A stretch of 9,766 bases of DNA. It comes from Deltaproteobacteria bacterium (lineage in GTDB: Bacteria; Desulfobacterota; Desulfobacteria; Desulfobacterales; JAUVGT01). The DNA is taken from contig JAUVGT010000175.1 in the NCBI GenBank assembly GCA_030593645.1, forward strand, positions 1 through 9,766, in the 5' to 3' direction. Below the pieces are notes generated by a model. It saw only the letters and a program-made list of their open reading frames with translations, did no database searches and was not told the origin of the DNA. Position 1 is the stretch's first letter, and each line of letters starts with the position of its first letter. Shown here in pieces: positions 1-6,601 of the stretch. Both the position numbers and the translations under genes were made by a program.

Positions 1-2225
1 GCCATATTCGGTGACAATGGTGGTGTGCTTTCCTCCCAGAAATAATCCGCATCAAGATTGTCCCCATGATATAAACTATGATACCACATGTAATAGGTGC
101 CTGTCATCACAAGTAATATTCCGATTCCGATAAAAATTGTCTTGGGAACCCGGTAAACAGTGTAACTGATATATAAACCCAGCAGGGTTAACGTTGTCAG
201 GCTTAGTATCAGTCCCCAGAAAGCCGCATCGCTCCAATATCGGAATTCAATTCGATGATTACCCGCAGGGATCAAAACTGCGTTTGCAGCACCGTTGGCA
301 CGCAATACTTTGACATGCCGACCATTTATTTCAGCCCTCCATCTACCGGTATATGGATAGGCCAATCCAAAGAATCCTTGATAGTCCGTTTTGGCTTCAA
401 ATATCAGTCGGTTATATGAAGAATATACCAATTTGACAGTACCCGGAGCATCGGTTTTTTTCTTCTTCGCAGTTTGTAGTATTTTGGATGTGAGGCCTTC
501 AATAATCACCTGGTCCGGATGCATGCTGGCAGCCATCAATTCATACGCATGATCATTGTTTGCAGCCACTCGATATCTTCGGTATAATTTCCCAAGAAAT
601 GGTTCTATAAATGATTGGGTTGCCTGCTTATAAATCACCCTGTTTCCTAAGCCGTATCCGGTTGCAAGGTAATAATCGAGTTTTCCTCTCTTATCATTTT
701 GCATTTTTTTTAAGCTTGGGGCATCTCTTTTTTCCTCTATCCAGGTTCCGTTTTGCATAATGATAAGAGTTTGAAAACATACAAAAATACATAGTAAATA
801 CTCGATGATCCTGCCATAGCGTACCAAAAATCTTTCTAATAATATTAATACAAGTGTTAACATCCCCATAATTATCGCGATCCGTTCAATACCATGTGAA
901 ACAGATCTTAATTCAATTGGATTGTATGTATCGGTACCTGGAGGGACATGGCCGACATAAAGCATGTACAGGCAAATTAAAACAACAGCCGTCAAAGAAA
1001 GAATTTCTCTGGATTTAATTTTCATTCCTTTGATTGAGAATTGATCATCTGAATATTTATTTCCCATTACCCATGTTAATATTAGCATGATCACTATTGG
1101 AATAATCATGGATATTCTTCCAGCGATTCGGAATGAGGATGCAAAAGGAAGGTACTTCCAGAACAAATAATGGATGGGGGTCCTTTCACCCTGCATATGC
1201 AGAAATAGCAGCAATAAAATGAACCATAATATCCATATGACTTTTGGAATTTTTCTAAATAAACTCAATACTGGCACTATGGCGGAGATAATGATAAGGG
1301 TCGATCCTCCGAATGCACCGTGCACGTCAGACCTTAAGGGATAGAAAAAATTATTGGTGACTCCTATTAAAGTATCGCGATACCCGTCCGCCCAGCTATA
1401 ATCCTGGCCAACCCTACCGATATTATCGATTATGAAATCAAAATAAAAGGGTATTGTATATACTCCGGACAACAGTAGACCTAAAAAACAATAGATAAAA
1501 ACACTTGAATAAAATTTTCTTAAACTATTTTTTTCTATAAACTGATCATCAATCATTTCTTTTATTAAATAGGGTATAACTAATGTAAATATAGCAGCAC
1601 CAAGCAAACCATAATACATCATCTGAGGATGCCCGCTGCAGATTAACCAGTATGTTGAACCGATAATCAATAACGGTCCTTTTATTTTTGAAGCCTTCAG
1701 AGAATAAAACCCGATGGCACAGCATAAAAATAAATACCCCGTCCAGCTTTCAAGTGAAACAGCATATCTAAAAAGTTCGAGCATCCTTAAATTATAAACT
1801 GTAATAAAAGAAATGATAAAGGCTATGTATGCTGCAATCTTCAATTTCTTTAAAAAAATAAACAAGAAAAGATGGGACAGCCCAAGAGTGATTAATTTAA
1901 ATAGTGTGTTCCATTCCAGTGCCTTTCCGGACCAGTAACCGGGCATAATGGAAGAGATATGTGAAATCGGGTGATACAATTGACCGTCCGTTAATGCACT
2001 TGCGGTTTGCCCTCCGGTAAAACCTGGAATAAATAAAGGGAATGATCCTGTTTTTAGAGAGAACATGAGTTCAATTTGATGGTGGATTGGAAACCTTTGA
2101 TAATCATTACCTATGGGGTAATCCGAAGCGAAAGGAAGCATCCAGAAAAAAAAGAAAAAGGGCAGTATCAGAATAATACCCCCCAACGTAACATCTAAAC
2201 GAGAAAAAGTACTCGATCGATTCAT
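1..2225 (-). CDS. YfhO-like multi-spanning membrane protein (probable GT-C glycosyltransferase), 3' end cut by window edge
   Basis: An open frame of 741 codons runs from ATG at 2225 off the left edge with no stop. The N-terminal helix is at about residues 14-33. It is followed by an acidic loop (GND around 39-41, then Q43) resembling the first outer loop of GT-C enzymes. Many hydrophobic helices follow to about residue 488, then a mostly soluble stretch at 495-665. That stretch ends in the recognisable YfhO C-terminal signature: GRWRAEING at 627-635 and IPAGNHRIEFRYW at 652-664. Two more helices lie at about 668-690 and 695-715. YfhO-family proteins are poorly characterised; the Bacillus member is linked to glycosylation of surface polymers using lipid-linked sugars. 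The start overlaps the upstream methyltransferase stop (ATGA), with only a weak GGCGG 4 bases before it, so translational coupling is likely. Probably only a short C-terminal tail is missing. Donor and acceptor are unknown. Confidence 0.85.
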   Translation of the reverse strand, partial: MNRSSTFSRLDVTLGGIILILPFFFFFWMLPFASDYPIGNDYQRFPIHHQIELMFSLKTGSFPLFIPGFTGGQTASALTDGQLYHPISHISSIMPGYWSGKALEWNTLFKLITLGLSHLFLFIFLKKLKIAAYIAFIISFITVYNLRMLELFRYAVSLESWTGYLFLCCAIGFYSLKASKIKGPLLIIGSTYWLICSGHPQMMYYGLLGAAIFTLVIPYLIKEMIDDQFIEKNSLRKFYSSVFIYCFLGLLLSGVYTIPFYFDFIIDNIGRVGQDYSWADGYRDTLIGVTNNFFYPLRSDVHGAFGGSTLIIISAIVPVLSLFRKIPKVIWILWFILLLLFLHMQGERTPIHYLFWKYLPFASSFRIAGRISMIIPIVIMLILTWVMGNKYSDDQFSIKGMKIKSREILSLTAVVLICLYMLYVGHVPPGTDTYNPIELRSVSHGIERIAIIMGMLTLVLILLERFLVRYGRIIEYLLCIFVCFQTLIIMQNGTWIEEKRDAPSLKKMQNDKRGKLDYYLATGYGLGNRVIYKQATQSFIEPFLGKLYRRYRVAANNDHAYELMAASMHPDQVIIEGLTSKILQTAKKKKTDAPGTVKLVYSSYNRLIFEAKTDYQGFFGLAYPYTGRWRAEINGRHVKVLRANGAANAVLIPAGNHRIEFRYWSDAAFWGLILSLTTLTLLGLYISYTVYRVPKTIFIGIGILLVMTGTYYMWYHSLYHGDNLDADYFWEESTPPLSPNM

Positions 2226-3025
2226 TTTTCCGCCACAACAGCTAAATTCCACGAAAGACACTTCATTAGTGGAAATTTTTTGAGGTAATAATCTAACTTT
2301 TCGAGTCTATAGTATGTCCTGCGGAGCCGAACTTCTTCGTAAATTATTTTCTTCCAGTATCGTTCTTTGTTCGGATTTACTCTCTCAATTAAAAAAAATC
2401 GTAGGAATATCCACAGAGTAGCTATCCAGAATGTATCGTATTTCACTCTGGAGAATAAAGTCTTAAATTCATTCACGAAAAAAATACTTAGAGCTTGCTC
2501 GTCTTTGGTTCGTACTTGACGAGCGATCCTGCGATAGATATTTATGAGTGGATTGTGTCGAAGTGGATCCCACGTACATGCTTTTCCTCCAGGTTTCAAT
2601 ACACGATGGATTTCATGTAGACATTTTTTAGCATCTACATGATGCAAAATATTAGAGGCATAGACTATGTCAAAGGTGTTGTTATTAAAATCCAACTCCA
2701 TGGCGTTCACAACACGATTTTTAATATTAACACCGTATTGTTCTGCCAGTAGTTTTGCTTTCTCCACCATACTTGTTGAATAATCACATGCGACACACCG
2801 TGCCCGTTTACGGGCGAAATAGACACTGCTCTCACCAGCTCCACAGCCAAGATCCAAAATGTACTTTCCGGATAAGTCTCCCAAATTGGATAGTATAAAT
2901 CGATTTTCAGGGGACGTTGAACCCTCAAAAGCGGCGTCCACATCAATCTTCGCTAAATCTATAGTTGATGCCCACCTTTCATGAAAGACTTTTTCTCTTT
3001 TCAATTTTTTGTGAAAACTGCTCAA
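2222..3025 (-). CDS. Class I SAM-dependent methyltransferase, TTG start
   Basis: 267 residues. A Rossmann-type methyltransferase is clear: motif I ILDLGCGAGE at 56-65, acidic end of strand 2 at D81, post-strand-4 motif NILHHVD at 125-131, and RVLKPGG at 141-147. The C-terminal half (WDPLRHNP at 152-159, INIYRR at 161-166, VRTKDE at 171-176, ERYWK at 221-225) matches a family I recall beside polysaccharide genes, whose substrate is not established. A hydrophobic patch at about 199-213 could bind a membrane or lipid. The start is TTG at 3025, overlapping the upstream GT2 stop as TTGA. I accept it because GAGGA lies 9 bases upstream and no ATG occurs before residue 86, past motif I. The downstream YfhO-like gene overlaps by 4 bases, so the three genes are probably co-translated. 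A methyl transfer to the sugar or lipid made by the adjacent GT2 is a guess from context. Confidence 0.9.
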   Translation of the reverse strand: MSSFHKKLKREKVFHERWASTIDLAKIDVDAAFEGSTSPENRFILSNLGDLSGKYILDLGCGAGESSVYFARKRARCVACDYSTSMVEKAKLLAEQYGVNIKNRVVNAMELDFNNNTFDIVYASNILHHVDAKKCLHEIHRVLKPGGKACTWDPLRHNPLINIYRRIARQVRTKDEQALSIFFVNEFKTLFSRVKYDTFWIATLWIFLRFFLIERVNPNKERYWKKIIYEEVRLRRTYYRLEKLDYYLKKFPLMKCLSWNLAVVAEK

Positions 3026-4047
3026 AACTTTCTTTCCTCATTTTTACCGAGTGTACGTCTTATCAATCGAATTTCAGGTAATTCTTCAGCGCGTTCTTTA
3101 AAATGATCAATATCAATATTCCTGGCATCTGATAGCCAGTATAAAGGGAAGTTTTGTCCATGCTGGAATATGCGTCCAACATAAGATCCGATGATTGCCA
3201 TGCAAAATAATATCAGGCCGGTAAAAAAAATCAGCAATGTAATAACTGATGTCCAGCCGGGTAAAGTGGTTTTCAGAACAAAGTGTTCAATTAAAGATTT
3301 GATCAAATATATCAAGCTGGCGGACCAAAGGAAGATAGATAGCCAGGTGATGATTTGGATTGGAATAGCTGAAAATCCTAGCACCGCGTCAATGGATAGG
3401 TTGACCATCTTGAAAAAATTGTACTTTGTATCTCCTGCATACCGTTTTTCCCGATCATATTGTATAATACATTGGCGAAATCCCACCTGAACAAAAGTAC
3501 CACGTAAAAATCGAAAGGGAGTGCGAAAAGCGATTACTGTTTCCAACACCGGCCTTGTAAAGGCTCGAAAATCGCCACAGTTTTCAATGATGGCGATATT
3601 TGAAAACCATCGTAGCAGGCGGTAGAATAGATTGGCTGAAATAATTTTAAATATGGTTTCTCCCGCGCGGCTGCGACGCTGAGCATGGACGATGTCAAAG
3701 CCACCCTCTATTTTTTTAAGCATATGTTGGATCAATTCCAGTGGGTCCTGCAGATCAACGTCTATTGTGACAATCATATCACCAGTGGCATGATCTAAAC
3801 CTGCTGTCAGAGCAATTTGATGACCTCTGTTTTGCGCAAGATGCAGTACTTTTATACTCGAGTTCTCAGCAGCCAAATTATTGAGGATTTGGCCTGTCTG
3901 ATCAGTACTGCCATCATTGATAAAAATAATTTCAAACTTATAAGGTCTCATCTTTACCAACAGAGCTTCAGCTTGAATGTAGAATTCACCAACAGTGTTT
4001 TCTTCATTAAAGCACGGTACGATTAGTGATATGAGCTCAATATTCAT
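3022..4047 (-). CDS. GT2 polyprenyl-phosphate glycosyltransferase (DPM1/GtrB-like)
   Basis: 341 residues from ATG at 4047. The GT-A domain shows VPCFNEE at 10-16, NDGSTD at 44-49 (nucleotide-binding loop), DVDLQDP at 96-102 (DxD-type metal site), GDFRAF at 158-163, and a basic KRYAGDTKY segment at about 201-209. Two helices at about 227-249 and 267-291 and a tail beginning GSYVGRI follow, as in bacterial GtrB/ArnC/DPM1-like proteins. Those enzymes move a sugar from a nucleotide donor onto undecaprenyl or similar phosphate on the cytoplasmic face; the sugar here cannot be told. An in-frame ATG at 4116 would add 23 residues (MKKKTSSYCS...). I prefer 4047 because AAGGGTG sits 8 bases upstream, while nothing like a Shine-Dalgarno precedes 4116, and family members start just before the VPCFNEE strand. 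The downstream methyltransferase overlaps the stop. This is a likely donor-maker for the GT-C-like proteins of the cluster. Confidence 0.92.
   Translation of the reverse strand: MNIELISLIVPCFNEENTVGEFYIQAEALLVKMRPYKFEIIFINDGSTDQTGQILNNLAAENSSIKVLHLAQNRGHQIALTAGLDHATGDMIVTIDVDLQDPLELIQHMLKKIEGGFDIVHAQRRSRAGETIFKIISANLFYRLLRWFSNIAIIENCGDFRAFTRPVLETVIAFRTPFRFLRGTFVQVGFRQCIIQYDREKRYAGDTKYNFFKMVNLSIDAVLGFSAIPIQIITWLSIFLWSASLIYLIKSLIEHFVLKTTLPGWTSVITLLIFFTGLILFCMAIIGSYVGRIFQHGQNFPLYWLSDARNIDIDHFKERAEELPEIRLIRRTLGKNEERKF
3035..3039 (-). promoter_or_regulatory. Ribosome binding site supporting a TTG start
   Basis: GAGGA read on the minus strand lies inside the end of the GT2 gene, 9 bases before the TTG at 3025. 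It is one of the better Shine-Dalgarno matches in the window and is the main reason to accept a TTG start that overlaps the GT2 stop codon. Confidence 0.6.
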
Positions 4048-4055
4048 AGCCTGAA

Positions 4056-4062
4056 CACCCTT
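4056..4062 (-). promoter_or_regulatory. Ribosome binding site choosing the inner GT2 start
   Basis: AAGGGTG read on the minus strand, 8 bases before ATG 4047. The 20 bases before the alternative ATG at 4116 are A/T-rich and contain no purine-rich G motif, so this site favours the shorter protein. Confidence 0.5.
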
Positions 4063-4262
4063 ATTCACAGACCTCAGTAATTTTTGTGAACAGTAAGATG
4101 AGGTTTTCTTCTTCATTATGTATAGGATTTATTATTGAAATAAGCATCCATATAATCCCGGGGGAATGGTTGAGTACAAATCTCTAACGCTTACACTTTT
4201 ACGGATTAAGCTAAAAAACTGTTCGTGTATATCAATCAAAATTATTATTCAATTCATAAAGT

Positions 4263-4278
4263 TATACATGTATACATA
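4263..4278. repeat. Short A/T palindrome and 8-base-period direct repeat after a stop codon
   Basis: TATACATGTATA at 4263-4274 is its own reverse complement. TATACAT recurs with an 8-base period, at 4263 and 4271. It touches the stop codon of the methyltransferase gene at 4279. Such A/T palindromes can occur by chance in AT-rich DNA. An operator or weak structural element is possible but unsupported by a second copy in the window. Confidence 0.3.
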
Positions 4279-5070
4279 TCATCTTTTTTCATTTCTCTCA
4301 ATAATTATTGTCGCAAACATGGCCCAGGAATTTATCCAGGGTTCAAAGCACCGATCAAATCGTTTAATCATTCCATATGAACCGGATGGCATCAGATTTC
4401 TTGTAGTAAAACCGCCTGACAACAGGTAACAAAACGGTGAATGTAATTTGATTGATTTAACATCCCACTGAGGAAATTGCTCCGTAAATATCTTTCGATC
4501 CCGTTTAAATATGATCCATGCCAGGGCGTTATTTTCTTGAGATTTGGACTGATGACTGCTCAAGTGCCAGCCTTTATCCGCAGGATCAAACGATTCGTGA
4601 TGTAAATATTTATAAACCAATGTTGACCAGCGGGTCATCCAGGGTTCGATCATGACGATTCGTCCGCCGTGTTTCATACAGCGGGCCGCGTCGTTTAGAA
4701 ACAGGCTGATACTTGATAGATGATGCAGAACGTTGACCATGACTATTCCGCGCAGGATTGAATTGACGAGCGGTAGAGCATGACCGTTGATTGAAATATT
4801 TATATTGGGCATCTCTTGAATGTCAGAATTAATCAGTCCCGGTATTTGCTTTTTTAACCGAAGACCACCGGAACCGAGTTCAAGAACCGGACCGGATATC
4901 GTGTTTGGCAGCGAACGCCGTATTTCTGAATACCATTCTTTATATATTTTTTTTAAAAAAGGCTTATGATTCAACATTTGAGAACGAACGATACTCATTG
5001 CAGGAGTATCCGTTTTCAAATGTCGAAGATCCGGATGTATCAGAAACGATTTAATTGCTTTATTAATCAT
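4279..5070 (-). CDS. Class I SAM-dependent methyltransferase with altered cofactor motifs
   Basis: 263 residues from ATG at 5070. A TTG at 5079 would add three residues; I prefer the ATG, though neither has a clear Shine-Dalgarno. Motif I is ELGSGGL at 64-70, strand-2 acid D83 in SDI, and NVLHHL at 113-118. A family-specific C-terminal half follows: IEPW at 142-145, HHESFDP at 157-163, ALAWIIFKRD at 182-191, YLLSGG at 215-220. I recall this family beside surface-polysaccharide genes; its substrate is unknown. Two positions differ from the relatives I remember: the third glycine of the glycine-rich loop is L70, and the acid usual after strand 3 (DAHALPF-like) is N95 in NGHALPL. Fold and H116/H117 are kept, so the protein may still bind SAM. 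It lies 21 bases after the fusion gene and is followed by the cluster's only long gap, so it could end a first transcription segment. Confidence 0.88.
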   Translation of the reverse strand: MINKAIKSFLIHPDLRHLKTDTPAMSIVRSQMLNHKPFLKKIYKEWYSEIRRSLPNTISGPVLELGSGGLRLKKQIPGLINSDIQEMPNINISINGHALPLVNSILRGIVMVNVLHHLSSISLFLNDAARCMKHGGRIVMIEPWMTRWSTLVYKYLHHESFDPADKGWHLSSHQSKSQENNALAWIIFKRDRKIFTEQFPQWDVKSIKLHSPFCYLLSGGFTTRNLMPSGSYGMIKRFDRCFEPWINSWAMFATIIIERNEKR

Positions 5071-5091
5071 TATAACCAAATTATCAAATAA

Positions 5092-6564
5092 TCAAATAAA
5101 TTTAATGCGCCGGGCCGCAAATACTACCATTTTTAGCAATAGCCACCCATGACTCCAGCGGCTGATGTTTGTATCTCCATAAATTCTTGAACGATAACGT
5201 ATGGGTAATTCGACGATTTGCAAATTTAATTTTGAAGCTCCAAATAATAAATCAAAATCACCAAAAGGATCGAAATCACCAAAATAAGATCGATTTTGGG
5301 CGATCTTATTATAATCATGCCGCCAAAGTACTTTGGTTCCGCAAAGAGTGTCTTTGATTGCCTGCCCAAGAAGCCAGGTAAATAAAAGGCTGAAAAATTT
5401 ATTCCCAAGAATGTTCAAGAACCGCATGGATTGGTTTTCCAGGGGGTACACGAGGCGAACACCATTAATAAATTCACCTTTCCCTGAAGCAATGATATCA
5501 TAAAACCGTTTTAAATCTTCCGGCGGGACAGTCATGTCAGCATCAAGAATCATTAATATATCACCGCCTGCTCTTTCAAAACCGAGGCGAACCGCGTTTC
5601 CTTTTCCGGTTCCCGACTGTTTTAGAAGCTGACAATTCTTATCATTAGACTTATCGATCATTTCCTGAATTTTATCAAATGTATTATCACCGGACCCCCC
5701 TTCAATAAATATCAATTCGGTACGGGCCCCAAAATCCGGTATTCTTTTAAATATAGTTTCAATATTTCCTGCTTCATTTCGGGCGGGTATAACAATGGAG
5801 ACCGACGGTTTTTTTGGAGATTGATTTCTGGTTTCAGCAAAACCAGGACGAGCGATCATAAAATTGGTTAATGCCGCCCATTTAAAAGGTAAAATGTTTA
5901 CAAGAAATTTATTGGCAAATCCGGTAATCAGAGGAATTTTCACAGGCAATAAGATATGGGGAATATACTTTATCACTTCAAATCCGGTTATTTCTAACAG
6001 GTTAGAAACGTCTTGCGGAGATAACCAATTCTGTTCCAGAACCTTGGCACACAGCCCGAACTTTCTAATGACACTAAACGGAATTCTCCAGAGGTTATTA
6101 AAAAAATTAAATATTATCCGCGTCCCGGGATGCACCATGGATTTTATGTTTTCCAAAACCGTTTGGACATCCCAAAGATCATTGACCAGGTCAGATAAGA
6201 TAATGACATCAAATTTGAGTCTAAACAAAACCGTATGAGCATCGGCCTGGATAAAACAGTGGTGGGGATATTTTTTTGCAGCACATTCAATCATTTCCCG
6301 TGAAAAATCGATTCCTATCCCCAGTTTAGGCTTAAGGGCCGCGAGTAAATCACCGTGACTACAACCGATTTCCAAAACATTTAATCCTTCGGGGATGTGA
6401 AATTTATAATAATGTTTCAATACGTTTTGATAAAACGTTCCAAACCGCTTAGGGTTTTCTTTTGAAATTTTATTCCAATGATTAACACGCTTATTGAAAT
6501 ATAAATATGCGGCTTGATCCAATACTTTGTTTTTTTCCGGGATGCTATTCTGTTTATTTTTCAT
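5092..6564 (-). CDS. Bifunctional methyltransferase / GT2 glycosyltransferase fusion
   Basis: 490 residues from ATG at 6564. Domain one (about 20-200) is a class I methyltransferase: VLEIGCSHGDLL at 63-74, GIDFS at 84-88, FDVIILSDLVNDLWD at 118-132. A hydrophobic connector at about 201-236 may lie on the membrane. Domain two (about 254-490) is a GT2 of the DPM1/DPG-synthase type: SIVIPARNEAGNI at 256-268, GTGKGNAVRLG at 318-328, metal-site DAD at 341-343, FGDFDLLFGA at 434-443, and YGDTNISR at 462-469. It lacks C-terminal membrane helices. The loop that is usually DDGS reads EGGS at 287-290; similar EGN/EGG variants occur in this fusion family as I remember it. Both catalytic regions look intact. 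The fusion is a recognised architecture, seen near surface-glycan genes, and suggests methyl transfer and glycosyl transfer act on the same intermediate. AGGA lies only 4 bases before the start. The substrate is unknown. Confidence 0.92.
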   Translation of the reverse strand: MKNKQNSIPEKNKVLDQAAYLYFNKRVNHWNKISKENPKRFGTFYQNVLKHYYKFHIPEGLNVLEIGCSHGDLLAALKPKLGIGIDFSREMIECAAKKYPHHCFIQADAHTVLFRLKFDVIILSDLVNDLWDVQTVLENIKSMVHPGTRIIFNFFNNLWRIPFSVIRKFGLCAKVLEQNWLSPQDVSNLLEITGFEVIKYIPHILLPVKIPLITGFANKFLVNILPFKWAALTNFMIARPGFAETRNQSPKKPSVSIVIPARNEAGNIETIFKRIPDFGARTELIFIEGGSGDNTFDKIQEMIDKSNDKNCQLLKQSGTGKGNAVRLGFERAGGDILMILDADMTVPPEDLKRFYDIIASGKGEFINGVRLVYPLENQSMRFLNILGNKFFSLLFTWLLGQAIKDTLCGTKVLWRHDYNKIAQNRSYFGDFDPFGDFDLLFGASKLNLQIVELPIRYRSRIYGDTNISRWSHGWLLLKMVVFAARRIKFI

Positions 6565-6601
6565 AACGTCCTGAGTAGAGTATTTAAACCATGTTTTACT
6601 T

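Larger units (their letters stand above)
4048..4278 (-). other. 231-base gap inside the cluster, no gene seen
   Basis: This is the only long non-coding stretch between genes of the cluster. It would shrink to 162 bases if the GT2 gene started at 4116. It is very AT-rich. I see no hairpin followed by a T run for either strand, so no terminator is called. On the minus strand a CATAAT overlaps the 4116 ATG and could be a -10 box for transcripts leading to ATG 4047, but no good -35 stands 16-18 bases before it. The reading frame that starts inside the gap on the plus strand is antisense to the upstream gene and has no recognisable product. The gap may hold an internal promoter or the decayed remains of a lost gene; neither can be shown here. 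Confidence 0.45.

Noticed and set aside
2146..2160. A-rich run near the YfhO-like gene start as a slippage site
   Set aside because: It is interrupted by G after eight bases and encodes phenylalanines of the first membrane helix, which explains it.
4045..4116. 23-residue N-terminal extension of the GT2 from ATG 4116
   Set aside because: There is no ribosome site before 4116, the inner ATG has AAGGGTG at 8 bases, and the family normally begins there. The longer form cannot be fully excluded.
4166..4429. Plus-strand open frame of 87 codons starting in the 231-base gap
   Set aside because: Most of it is antisense to the conserved end of the 5070-4279 methyltransferase. The G-run before its ATG is too close to act as a ribosome site, and no family is recognised.
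5864..6238. Plus-strand open frame of 124 codons
   Set aside because: It lies wholly antisense to the methyltransferase-GT2 fusion, whose motifs are intact on the minus strand, and its translation shows no recognisable domain.
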